From Oceanihabitans iliipiscarium (GTDB lineage: Bacteria; Bacteroidota; Bacteroidia; Flavobacteriales; Flavobacteriaceae): 64,000 nt of DNA. Below, one piece after another: positions 41,715-50,327 of this stretch (position 1 is its first letter; the number at the start of each line of letters is the position of its first letter). The position numbers and the translations under genes are program-made. The notes under the pieces are model-generated. The model had not been told where the DNA came from. It ran no database searches and saw nothing but the letters and a program-made list of their open reading frames with translations. The stretch is from NCBI RefSeq assembly GCF_042686125.1, contig NZ_JBHUOV010000001.1, forward strand, positions 1,054,001 to 1,118,000. Reading direction: 5' to 3'.

Positions 41715-42899
41715 TTAATTCACAGTGTCTTTAATTCGTTTAATAGCTTCAGTTAATTGTTCTTGACTAGCTGCGTAAGAAATACGAATACAGTTTGGGT
41801 TTCCAAAAGCTTCACCTGTAACAGTTGCTACAAGAGCTTCTTCTAAAAGATATAATGAGAAATCGGTAGCATTTGTTATTGTTCTGCCACGTAAGGTTTT
41901 TCCAAAGAAATAAGAGATGTCAGGAAATACATAAAAAGCACCTTCAGGAGTATTATTATTAAATCCTTTGATTTCATTTAATAAATCTAGGACTAAATCT
42001 CGTCTTATTTTAAACTCGTCAATCATAAATTGGACACGAGAAGGCGGCTCATTTAAAGCCGTAATAACCGCTCGTTGAGCAATGCAATTAGCGCCACTTG
42101 TAACTTGACCTTGCATTTTGTTACAAGCGCGAGCTATAGCTTCAGGAGCACCAATATAGCCAATTCTCCAGCCTGTCATAGCAAAGGCCTTAGAGACTCC
42201 GTTAACTGTAATGGTGCGATCAAACATACCATCAATTTGTGCCATGCTTACATGACCACCAACAAAGTTAATATGTTCGTAAATTTCATCAGAAACGACA
42301 TATATATTTGGATGATTTTTTAAAACTTCTGCTAGTGCTTCTAGCTCTTCTTTGCTGTAAACAGATCCACTTGGATTGCAAGGCGAAGAAAACCAAAGCA
42401 TTTTTGTATTTGGAGTTATAGCAGCTTCAAGCTGAGCAGCTGTCATTTTGAAATCATTTTCAATAGACGTTTGTACTTCCACAGGCACACCTTCTGCAAC
42501 TTTAACAATATCGCTATAGCTTACCCAATAAGGACAAGGTAAAATCACTTCATCACCTTTGTTAATCATTACCATTGCTACATTAGACAGGCATTGTTTT
42601 GCGCCTGTTGAAACTACAATTTGAGGTAAGGAGTAATTTAAATTATTATCACGTTTAAACTTGGTAATAATAGCTTCTTTTAATTCAACATAGCCATCAA
42701 CAGGAGTGTATGAATTATAATTGTCATGTATCGCTTGAATAGCAGCGTCTTTTATATAATCAGGTGTATTAAAATCGGGTTCACCAAGACTTAATCCTAT
42801 AATGTCTTTTCCTTCAGCTTTTAACTCTCTGGTTTTTGCGGCCATTGCAAGAGTAGCAGAAGTTGACATATTTAAGACCCTTTCTGAAAGTAGGCTCAT
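41715..42899 (-). CDS. Pyridoxal phosphate aminotransferase, aspartate type
   Basis: A 394-residue class I aminotransferase. The PLP lysine is K237 in NGVSKAFAMTGWRIGY; SLGEPDFNTP (37-46), the SSPCNPSGSVY site (171-181) and VVSDEIYEHI (201-210) complete the active site. The pattern is that of thermophile-type aspartate aminotransferases (Ib subgroup), which transaminate aspartate and sometimes aromatic or other amino acids, so exact substrate is open. It follows the desaturase gene by 35 bp on the same strand. Confidence 0.92.
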   Translation of the reverse strand: MSLLSERVLNMSTSATLAMAAKTRELKAEGKDIIGLSLGEPDFNTPDYIKDAAIQAIHDNYNSYTPVDGYVELKEAIITKFKRDNNLNYSLPQIVVSTGAKQCLSNVAMVMINKGDEVILPCPYWVSYSDIVKVAEGVPVEVQTSIENDFKMTAAQLEAAITPNTKMLWFSSPCNPSGSVYSKEELEALAEVLKNHPNIYVVSDEIYEHINFVGGHVSMAQIDGMFDRTITVNGVSKAFAMTGWRIGYIGAPEAIARACNKMQGQVTSGANCIAQRAVITALNEPPSRVQFMIDEFKIRRDLVLDLLNEIKGFNNNTPEGAFYVFPDISYFFGKTLRGRTITNATDFSLYLLEEALVATVTGEAFGNPNCIRISYAASQEQLTEAIKRIKDTVN

Positions 42900-42934
42900 C
42901 GTGTGTGATTAGTTATTTATAAAGTAGAATTGTA

Positions 42935-44029
42935 TTAAGCCATGCTAGGTTTTCTACCTAATGCTTTTAATTGCTGATAATGTTCTGAAATAGCAGTCCA
43001 AATTGAATTGTATTCGTTATAAGGTAAGCTAAATTCGTGAGCAGTTTCTCTTACTATTTTTGCTATGTTTTTATAATGAACATGACTTATATTAGAAAAT
43101 AAGTGATGCTCTACTTGTCTGTTTAAACCTCCAGTATAAAACTCCACAATCCAACTTTTAGGTGAAAAATTAGAGGTTGTAAATAATTGGTGAATTGCCC
43201 AAGTGTTTTTCATATTACCATTTTTATCTGGTAAAGGCATTTCAGTATTTGGCATCACATGCGCTAATTGAAAAATAACACTAAGAATAATTCCAGCGGT
43301 ATAATGCATGATAAGGAAACCAATTAAAACTTGCCACCAAGCATACCCTAAAGCTATAGGTAGTACAACCCAAATAGAATAGTAAATTATTTTACCAATA
43401 ATTAACTTTGTCCATTGTGTTGCTGGATTTGGAAAATCGCCATAAGATAATTTTCTTTTTAAGTATATGTAAGTTTGTTTAAAATCGGTTGTTATAGCCC
43501 AATTAACAGTTAATAAACCATATAAGAAAAATGCATAATACTTTTGATATTGGTGAATTTTCAACCATTTAGAATGTTTTGAAAAACGAATTATTCTACC
43601 AGCATCAATATCTTCATCGTGACCTTGAATATTTGTATAGGTATGGTGTAATACATTATGCTGTACTTTCCAATTGTAATCGTTTCCAGCTAATATATGT
43701 ATGCTGCTTCCCATGAGTTTATTAACCCATTTTTTACTAGAAAAAGAACCATGGTTGGCATCATGCATCACATTCATTCCTACTCCAGCCATTCCAATGC
43801 CAATAACCATCATACAAATTACCTGTAACCAGGTTGGTAAATCAACAGTTAATAAAAGAACTAATGGACCCAATAATAATGTGAACATTATTATGGCTTT
43901 GCTATATAACTTCCAGTTTCCTGTTTTCTTAATGTTATTATCTTTAAAGTAAGCATTTACACGCTTGTTTAAAGTTCTAAAAAACTTCGCAGAATCAGTT
44001 CTAGAGAAAGTTAGAGTTTGGTTTGACAT
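42935..44029 (-). CDS. Fatty acid desaturase
   Basis: A 364-residue integral-membrane di-iron desaturase. The three histidine boxes are present: HDANH (89-93), HNVLHH (124-129) and QVEHHLF near 305. Hydrophobic segments lie at about 43-85 and 200-250. Spacing resembles acyl-lipid/acyl-CoA front-end-type desaturases. The region of insertion of the double bond cannot be told from sequence. A cold-adaptation role is plausible for a marine organism. A -7 box (minus strand TATCTTTG, 44091-44084) lies 55 bp upstream. Confidence 0.92.
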   Translation of the reverse strand: MSNQTLTFSRTDSAKFFRTLNKRVNAYFKDNNIKKTGNWKLYSKAIIMFTLLLGPLVLLLTVDLPTWLQVICMMVIGIGMAGVGMNVMHDANHGSFSSKKWVNKLMGSSIHILAGNDYNWKVQHNVLHHTYTNIQGHDEDIDAGRIIRFSKHSKWLKIHQYQKYYAFFLYGLLTVNWAITTDFKQTYIYLKRKLSYGDFPNPATQWTKLIIGKIIYYSIWVVLPIALGYAWWQVLIGFLIMHYTAGIILSVIFQLAHVMPNTEMPLPDKNGNMKNTWAIHQLFTTSNFSPKSWIVEFYTGGLNRQVEHHLFSNISHVHYKNIAKIVRETAHEFSLPYNEYNSIWTAISEHYQQLKALGRKPSMA

Positions 44030-44083
44030 ACTTTTAGGGTTTAAAATAGAATAACGTAATTAATTACTAAATGTTATTGTGAC

Positions 44084-44091
44084 CAAAGATA
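44084..44091 (-). promoter_or_regulatory. -7 box of the desaturase gene
   Basis: On the minus strand this reads TATCTTTG, an exact TAnnTTTG match 55 bp before the ATG. The same intergenic gap holds a -7 box for rsmG on the other strand. Confidence 0.5.
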
Positions 44092-44147
44092 AATAAATAA
44101 GCCTTTTATCTTACTAAAGAATTCACAAAAATATAAACAATAAAGTC

Positions 44148-44155
44148 TATTTTTG
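44148..44155 (+). promoter_or_regulatory. -7 box of rsmG
   Basis: TATTTTTG matches TAnnTTTG exactly and lies 15 bp before the ATG at 44171, giving a predicted leader of roughly 10 nt. It overlaps the GTG at 44153, which therefore cannot be the start if the box is used. Confidence 0.5.
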
Positions 44156-44170
44156 TGGAAAAATAATAAA

Positions 44171-44800
44171 ATGGAGCTCATTTTAAAGTACTTTCCTGAT
44201 CTTACAGAAGATCAAATTGATAAATTTACAAGACTAGAAGCCTTATACCAGGATTGGAATTTAAAGATAAATGTCGTGTCTAGAAAAGACATAGATGAGT
44301 TGTATTTACGCCACGTATTACATTCGCTTGCTATTTCTAAAGTGATACAATTTAAGCCGCACACCAAGATTATGGATGTAGGTACTGGAGGAGGATTTCC
44401 AGGAATACCTTTAGCCATTTTATATCCAGAATGTTCTTTTCATTTGGTAGATAGTATTAATAAAAAACTAAATGTTGTAAGAGAAGTTGTCGCTGGTTTA
44501 GGTCTAGAGAATGTGAAAACTACACATACTCGTGTAGAAGAAATTAAGGACACCTATGATTTTATTGTGAGTCGAGCTGTTGCTGCAATGCCTACATTTG
44601 TGCATTGGGTAAAGGGAAAGGTTGCAAAAAAGCAAAATCATCAACTTAAAAATGGAATTATTTATTTAAAAGGAGGTGATTTAACTCTAGAATTGCAAGA
44701 TTACCCTAAAGCTACGATTTATGATATACCAGATTTTTTTAGTGAAGATTTTTTCGAGACTAAGAAAATAGTACACTTACCTTTAAAGTATAAAGGTTAA
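44171..44800 (+). CDS. rsmG: 16S rRNA m7G527 methyltransferase
   Basis: RsmG (GidB) methylates N7 of G527 in 16S rRNA. The 209-residue protein has VVSRKDIDELYLRHVLHSLAI (about 33-53), SAM loop DVGTGGGFPGIPLAI (about 67-81) and SRAVAAMPTFVHWV near 134. The ATG at 44171 gives MELILKYFPDL, the usual start; a GTG at 44153 is in frame but lies in the promoter. It ends 3 bp before the convergent gene at 44804. Confidence 0.95.
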   Translation: MELILKYFPDLTEDQIDKFTRLEALYQDWNLKINVVSRKDIDELYLRHVLHSLAISKVIQFKPHTKIMDVGTGGGFPGIPLAILYPECSFHLVDSINKKLNVVREVVAGLGLENVKTTHTRVEEIKDTYDFIVSRAVAAMPTFVHWVKGKVAKKQNHQLKNGIIYLKGGDLTLELQDYPKATIYDIPDFFSEDFFETKKIVHLPLKYKG

Positions 44801-44803
44801 GCC

Positions 44804-45346
44804 TTATTTTTCTAACGCGCTCCATTCTTCGTCTGTGGCTGCATTTTTTTGATGCTCCATTACACCTAGCCATTTACCATTGCGTTTAATGAGTAACATT
44901 TCAAAGTGTATGGTATATTCTGCTATAAGTTTACCGTCTAATTCTTTAGATGTAAATCGAAAAATCCCAGTTTCATGCGCAGTCGTTTCATTACCTATTC
45001 TTTGAGAAAACCGAAATTGAACGGCATCATTTTGTTTTCCTTCTTTAGTTTTTATAAAGCCTTCTTTCCAGCCATCTAATGCTTGACTCAAAGCAACTGA
45101 TGTTTTGTTTTTGCCAGTTGCAAATACAACCACTGCATCTTTATGGTAAGTTGCTGCATAAGCTTCAAAATCTCCTTCTTTCACGGTTCTTGATAATTCA
45201 GCCCAATAACGATCTAGTTCTGCTAATCGTGTAGAGTCATTTAGGGTTTCATTAATAAGTATTAAATCACTTTTATAATTATTTGCTAGAGAGACTTCAA
45301 GGTTAGAAATTATTACTAGTGTAAATAGGATGATGATTTTTTTCAT
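44804..45346 (-). CDS. Secreted NTF2/SnoaL-like protein
   Basis: A 180-residue protein with a signal peptide (about 1-21, after SLA). The mature part fits a SnoaL/DUF4440-type NTF2 fold: RLAELDRYWAELSRTVKEGDFEAYAATYHKDAVVVFATG is the typical first helices and strand, and GKLIAEYTIHFEMLLIKRNGKWLGVMEHQ the closing strands. The pocket may bind a small ligand, but no catalytic residues can be named. The gene follows the T9SS hydrolase by 6 bp, so they are probably co-transcribed. Confidence 0.75.
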   Translation of the reverse strand: MKKIIILFTLVIISNLEVSLANNYKSDLILINETLNDSTRLAELDRYWAELSRTVKEGDFEAYAATYHKDAVVVFATGKNKTSVALSQALDGWKEGFIKTKEGKQNDAVQFRFSQRIGNETTAHETGIFRFTSKELDGKLIAEYTIHFEMLLIKRNGKWLGVMEHQKNAATDEEWSALEK

Positions 45347-45352
45347 GATAAT

Positions 45353-47728
45353 TTATTTGACTACAAATTTGGTTTTTAAATTATAGTTCTCTGGAGTTTC
45401 AATGTTTAAAATATATAAACCAGAAGAAATATTTAAAGGAATATGAGTGCGTTCTTGTAGATTTAAAATGTTATTATATATCATTTTTCCTGTAAGATCT
45501 ACAACCGAAACACTGGCTTGATCAACAGTCTTAGTACATAAAATAGTTAAAACGTTTGAAATAGGATTTTGCTCAAGACTAATCGAGTTTTGGTTATTTG
45601 TGTCTGTGCTTAGAGTTTCTTGAAAGATTTCATTAAGCGCAAAAGCTACATTTTGTTCTGTTAAAGTCACATGTGGTTCATTTTCTTGAGGCATAAACCA
45701 AGCGTCAAAAGGTGTGATATTGGTGGTGGCTCTAGTAGGCCCAAACGGTGTATGAAACCAGTTGATTTGATCTGCTGTGATTTCAAAAGCCATTGCACTT
45801 ATACTTGGGATAAAGTTGAAATGATCTGTGCTTAAAGAGGCTAAGAATTCACCAACAAGACCATCTGTAGATAAGTCCTCAGTCAAACCAATGATGTCAA
45901 AAAGACCTCCTGACGCAGCATCAATGCCATCAGAATAACTAAAAGCTCTAGAACTTGCATTATTGATTCTGTCGTTTGCTAATGGAAACCAAATCGGAAA
46001 ATCTAAATGAACTTGGCTTGTTTCAATTTGTGTGCCTGCATTAGGTGTAAAAAAAGTATTAGCTTTTAATTCTGCAACACCAAAAAGTTCAATATTAGCA
46101 TCTACAATTTGGCTGCCAGGAACCAAATCGTTTGCTCCTGAAGTGTTGTCTGGATAACGGTTATTTTCGCCACTACCATTAATAATTGAGATGTTTCTGG
46201 TTAATTCGGGAAACCCAGAACCTGTTAAAAGGTTCATTCTTGCATCAAAATCGCTTTTATAAGGATGAGCTCTAGGTAATGATAATGACCCATTAAAAGT
46301 TACACCATCGCTATCTGTAATGTGCGGTTCAAACTGATCTGTTAGCATTTGTCTAGCTGCTGAAGACCTTAGCATACCATCAATAATTGGTTGTAATTCT
46401 TCAACATTTTGGTCGCCAAGAACCCAGAAATCATCTAAACCAAAAGCAAGAAAATTAAATTGATGTTGAAATCCAATAGGGACATTTGCACCATGATGAG
46501 GTGCATCAAAAGAAATCCACAACCTTGTGTCGTGATCCATAGATTCATTATTTTCCATATAATTTAATGCATATCTAGAAATTAATCCACCCATACTCGG
46601 ACCAATTATTACATTTTGTTCGGTACCTTCTTTATCTTCATTAATTATATTTATTAATTCAACTAATAGCATTGCATTACGTTCAATAAAATCAACACCT
46701 CCATCAATAACAGCGCCATCAGCATCTCTAGTATAGATTGGGAAATTTAAATACACAACATCAAAGTCTTCAGCCTTAACTAAGTCTTCAAGATTTGACG
46801 TCGATCCTCCATCATCAAAATTTAATAACTCACGTAAACCAGTAATATCGCGACCATCTCCAGGGTCAAATCCATCTACTAAAATAATAGGCTTGTTTAA
46901 AACGCCATCAGCACCCAAGAATATTTCATATTCACCTGTTCCAAAATTATCTGGTTCATTGTCGTAGTCTGACAGGTCAGGAGCAATGCTAGAGGTGAAT
47001 GTGTTAACCACACGATTAAAATGCGTATATAAATCAGCATTAGAATATTTAATGTCAATTTTTGAGCTGCGGCTTATAATATCTCCATTATCCAAAGTCA
47101 TTTGAAAGGTTAAAGTTTTTTTACCAATTTCAGAATAGTCTACAACAATATTTTGATTAAAGCGGATTGTTCTAAAACCTTCACCATCATCAAAATCAAT
47201 TGCGACACTTTGAATTGTTTGGTCTGTTGTATTATAAATATTAGATGACGCTAAATTAAAGGTGGTCTGCAAGCCTTTAGTTTTTACTCTTAAAGGAGAA
47301 GCAAGCGTTATGTGTTTTTTTTCGAAGATAGGTGCTTCAGTATTTGTTCTCATTAAATACCCTTGAGCATCTCTAGAAACTGCGTTGCTTTGTAAAGCAT
47401 CATCGCTAATTGATTCAAAATCACTATGTATTATTGCTAATGGGATAACATTTGTGAAATAACTCTGTTTAGTTTGTTCTTTTATGTTTTCAAGTGGACT
47501 TAAACGTTGATTTAAATCGGCTTGAGCAATACTTTTATAAGCTTGATAAAAGCTGAAAGAATTTATAACTTTTTCGTTATAAGTGGTAATATCTGAAATA
47601 GGTGATTTATGCACTAAAATTGTAGTCTCCATACCAGAAGTATCAAACTTGTTTAATGCGTTTTTTTTGTCTTGTGAATAAAGGCTAATAGAGATGAGGA
47701 AAGCGAGTAGAAAGTAGTTTTTTTGCAT
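45353..47728 (-). CDS. Large secreted alpha/beta-hydrolase with T9SS sorting domain
   Basis: A 791-residue protein with a signal peptide (1-18). The N-terminal part (about 130-220) looks like a beta-sandwich. The central part is an alpha/beta-hydrolase with KPIILVDGFDPGD (about 277-289) as oxyanion strand and GPSMGG nucleophile elbow with S378. The last 75 residues or so (SLEQNPISNVLTI to LKTKFVVK) are a type A C-terminal sorting domain, with SVSVVDLTGKMIYNN and ISSGLYILNI. That domain directs export by the type IX system and attachment or release at the cell surface. It may be a lipase or esterase; the substrate is unknown. Confidence 0.88.
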   Translation of the reverse strand: MQKNYFLLAFLISISLYSQDKKNALNKFDTSGMETTILVHKSPISDITTYNEKVINSFSFYQAYKSIAQADLNQRLSPLENIKEQTKQSYFTNVIPLAIIHSDFESISDDALQSNAVSRDAQGYLMRTNTEAPIFEKKHITLASPLRVKTKGLQTTFNLASSNIYNTTDQTIQSVAIDFDDGEGFRTIRFNQNIVVDYSEIGKKTLTFQMTLDNGDIISRSSKIDIKYSNADLYTHFNRVVNTFTSSIAPDLSDYDNEPDNFGTGEYEIFLGADGVLNKPIILVDGFDPGDGRDITGLRELLNFDDGGSTSNLEDLVKAEDFDVVYLNFPIYTRDADGAVIDGGVDFIERNAMLLVELINIINEDKEGTEQNVIIGPSMGGLISRYALNYMENNESMDHDTRLWISFDAPHHGANVPIGFQHQFNFLAFGLDDFWVLGDQNVEELQPIIDGMLRSSAARQMLTDQFEPHITDSDGVTFNGSLSLPRAHPYKSDFDARMNLLTGSGFPELTRNISIINGSGENNRYPDNTSGANDLVPGSQIVDANIELFGVAELKANTFFTPNAGTQIETSQVHLDFPIWFPLANDRINNASSRAFSYSDGIDAASGGLFDIIGLTEDLSTDGLVGEFLASLSTDHFNFIPSISAMAFEITADQINWFHTPFGPTRATTNITPFDAWFMPQENEPHVTLTEQNVAFALNEIFQETLSTDTNNQNSISLEQNPISNVLTILCTKTVDQASVSVVDLTGKMIYNNILNLQERTHIPLNISSGLYILNIETPENYNLKTKFVVK

Positions 47729-47817
47729 TTCGTTGGATATTAATTAATCTCTTAAATATAAGAAGTTCTATCAATATTTTATAATGCGGAGGAGTTTTTA
47801 AGTTAAACCGCATAAAA

Positions 47818-47849
47818 AAACCCTTAAAACGATATTGTTTTAAGGGTTT
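47818..47849 (-). terminator. Terminator after pruA
   Basis: AAACCCTTAAAAC (47818-47830) pairs with GTTTTAAGGGTTT (47837-47849); on the minus strand a T run follows. It is 22 bp after the pruA stop. Confidence 0.85.
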
Positions 47850-47870
47850 GAATTTTAATTATTTAGGGTT

Positions 47871-49496
47871 TTATCCTAAAAATGGATATCTGTAATCTGT
47901 TGGCGTTACAAATGTTTCTTTAATAAGTCTTGGTGAAACCCAACGTAATAAGTTTTGAGCAGAACCTGCTTTATCATTTGTTCCAGATGCTCTTGCGCCA
48001 CCAAATGGTTGCTGACCAACAACAGCTCCAGTAGGTTTGTCATTAATATAGAAGTTTCCAGCTGCATTTTGTAACGCATCTGTAGCCTCAGTAACAGCAT
48101 ATCTGTCAGTTGCTAAAATAGCTCCAGTTAATGCGTATTCACTAGTTTCATCAACTAGTTTTAAAGTTTCAGAATAAGCATCATCCTCATACACATAAAT
48201 AGTGATCACAGGACCAAATAATTCTGTGCACATTGTTGTGTATTTAGGGTCTTTTGTAACTATAACTGTTGGTTCAATAAAGTAACCTTTGCTTTTGTCA
48301 TAATTTCCACCAGCAATAATTTCTGCGTCATTATCATTTTTAGCTTGATCAATGTATTTAGCTAACTTATCGAAAGAGCCTTCATGAATTACTGCAGTAA
48401 TAAAATTACTCATGTCTTCAGGAGAGCCCATTTTAAAAGAAGCAATGTCTTCTTGAACATATTTCTTTACATCGCTCCAAATACTTTTTGGAATATAAGC
48501 TCTAGATGCTGCACTACATTTTTGTCCTTGAAATTCAAATGCACCACGAGAAATAGCAGTAGCTACCTGTTTTGGGTTAGCTGATTTATGTGCGACAATG
48601 AAATCTTTTCCTCCTGTTTCGCCAACAATTCTTGGGTAGGTTTTGTAGTTATGAATGTTATTACCAATTTGTTTCCATAATTCTTTAAAAATAAATGTAG
48701 ACCCAGTAAAGTGTAAGCCAGAAAAATCAGGGCTTGCTAAAACAGTATTGGTTATCATAACAGGATCTCCAAAAACCACATTAATAACACCATCTGGAAC
48801 GCCAGCTTCTTTAAATACGTCCATAATGATTTTAGCAGAATAAACCTGACTATCACTAGGTTTCCAAACTACAACATTTCCCATCATAGCCATACAAGCT
48901 GGTAAGTTGGCTGCAATGGCTGTAAAGTTAAAAGGAGTTACTGCATAAGTGAAGCCTTCTAAAGGTCTGTATTCAACTCTGTTCCATGCATCACTTGTAC
49001 TTTCAGGTTGTTCATGATAAATGTCTGTCATGAATTGTACATTGAATCGTAAAAAATCTATAAGTTCACATGAAGCATCTATTTCGGCTTGATGGATGGT
49101 TTTTGATTGAGCCATCATGGTTGCAGCATTAATTTTCGCTCTATAAGGTCCCGCAATTAATTCAGCAGCTTTTAAAAAGATACCTGCGCGTTGTTCCCAA
49201 GGTGTTTTAGACCATTTTTTTCTGGCTTCTAACGCTGTAGAAATTGCATCGTCAATATGCTTTTGCTCTGCTAAATGATAGGTTCCAACCACATGTTTAT
49301 GGTCGTGAGGAGGAGACATTGTTCTCGTGTTTCCAGTGGTAATGTCTTTTCCGTTTATATATAATGGTACATCAATAGTACGATTAAACATTGCTGAATA
49401 TTCTTTTTTAACTGCTTCTCGCTCTGGGCTTCCAGGAGCATAAGATTTAACGGGTTCGTTAATAGCAATTGGTACATTAAAAAATCCTTTTCCCAT
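47871..49496 (-). CDS. pruA: L-glutamate gamma-semialdehyde dehydrogenase
   Basis: This enzyme (1-pyrroline-5-carboxylate dehydrogenase) oxidises glutamate semialdehyde to glutamate in proline breakdown, with NAD+. From the ATG at 49496 it has 541 residues, similar to mitochondrial-type P5C dehydrogenases. Motifs: PFNFTAIAANLP near 180, GETGGKDFIVAHKSA near 290 and catalytic C327 in FQGQKCSAASR, then TELFGPVITIYVYED. The frame extends to 49538, but MGKGFFNVPIAINEPVKSY is the expected start and a -7 box overlaps the upstream ATG. No proline dehydrogenase gene is adjacent. Confidence 0.95.
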   Translation of the reverse strand: MGKGFFNVPIAINEPVKSYAPGSPEREAVKKEYSAMFNRTIDVPLYINGKDITTGNTRTMSPPHDHKHVVGTYHLAEQKHIDDAISTALEARKKWSKTPWEQRAGIFLKAAELIAGPYRAKINAATMMAQSKTIHQAEIDASCELIDFLRFNVQFMTDIYHEQPESTSDAWNRVEYRPLEGFTYAVTPFNFTAIAANLPACMAMMGNVVVWKPSDSQVYSAKIIMDVFKEAGVPDGVINVVFGDPVMITNTVLASPDFSGLHFTGSTFIFKELWKQIGNNIHNYKTYPRIVGETGGKDFIVAHKSANPKQVATAISRGAFEFQGQKCSAASRAYIPKSIWSDVKKYVQEDIASFKMGSPEDMSNFITAVIHEGSFDKLAKYIDQAKNDNDAEIIAGGNYDKSKGYFIEPTVIVTKDPKYTTMCTELFGPVITIYVYEDDAYSETLKLVDETSEYALTGAILATDRYAVTEATDALQNAAGNFYINDKPTGAVVGQQPFGGARASGTNDKAGSAQNLLRWVSPRLIKETFVTPTDYRYPFLG

Positions 49497-49535
49497 GATT
49501 GTTTTTGGTTTTGTGATTTGTAAAATTTTGAAGTG

Positions 49536-49543
49536 CAAAGTTA
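49536..49543 (-). promoter_or_regulatory. -7 box of pruA
   Basis: On the minus strand this is TAACTTTG, an exact TAnnTTTG match 39 bp before the chosen ATG. It covers the ATG at 49538, arguing against that start. Confidence 0.5.
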
Positions 49544-49601
49544 CAATTTTTTTAATGATTTTTTTTGTAAGTTGTCATCCAGTTTGTAGACTACAAAAAC
49601 C

Positions 49602-50327
49602 ATGTGTACAGTAACAATTATACCTAAAGGTGAAAATGATTTTGTGCTAACTTCTAATCGGGATGAAGCACCTAATCGTGTGTCTTTATCTCCTGATTTT
49701 TATACTATAAATAGTACTAAAATGTTGTTTCCAAAAGATGAAAAAGCTGGAGGAACATGGATTGGTATAAGTGAACACAATAGGTTAATTTGTTTGTTGA
49801 ATGGAGGTTTTAAATACCATGAACGGCAAAATAAATATAGAATAAGTCGAGGGACTGTGGTTACCGATTTATTAGCTTCCGAAGATATTATAACTAAAAT
49901 TAAGGCCTATAATCTTTTAGATATTGAACCTTTTACTTTAGTGATAGCAGATTGGAATGATCATTTAAAGTTTTTTGAGTTGGTATGGGATGGCTTTCAA
50001 AAGCATTTTAAAACACTACCCAAAGAACCTAGAATTTGGTCGTCTTCTACGTTATATTCTCAGCGTATGAAAGAAGAACGAGAACAATGGTTTCATGCTT
50101 TTAAAAGCAATAACGAATTAAATTCCGCGAAAGCGTTACAATTTCATAAAAACACCCATGTTGAAAATTTAGATTATGGAATTGTTATGAATCGTCATGT
50201 TGTAAAAACAACAAGTATAACGCAAGTAGAAAAAACAAATGAAGAAATTATGATGAATTTTGAAAATCTTCAAGACAACACTTCTACTTCAACTATTTTT
50301 TTATTTCCTGAAACAATTCATGAATAA
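49602..50327 (+). CDS. NRDE (TANGO2-like) family protein
   Basis: A 241-residue protein starting MCTVTIIPKG with the family-naming motif SNRDEAPNR (18-26), then GGTWIGISEHNRLICLLNGG and a central FELVWDG stretch. The N-terminal cysteine after Met recalls N-terminal nucleophile hydrolases, though a reaction has not been settled for the family; TANGO2 in eukaryotes is linked to heme or lipid handling. The 3' end overlaps the next gene by 8 bp, suggesting a joint function. Confidence 0.85.
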   Translation: MCTVTIIPKGENDFVLTSNRDEAPNRVSLSPDFYTINSTKMLFPKDEKAGGTWIGISEHNRLICLLNGGFKYHERQNKYRISRGTVVTDLLASEDIITKIKAYNLLDIEPFTLVIADWNDHLKFFELVWDGFQKHFKTLPKEPRIWSSSTLYSQRMKEEREQWFHAFKSNNELNSAKALQFHKNTHVENLDYGIVMNRHVVKTTSITQVEKTNEEIMMNFENLQDNTSTSTIFLFPETIHE

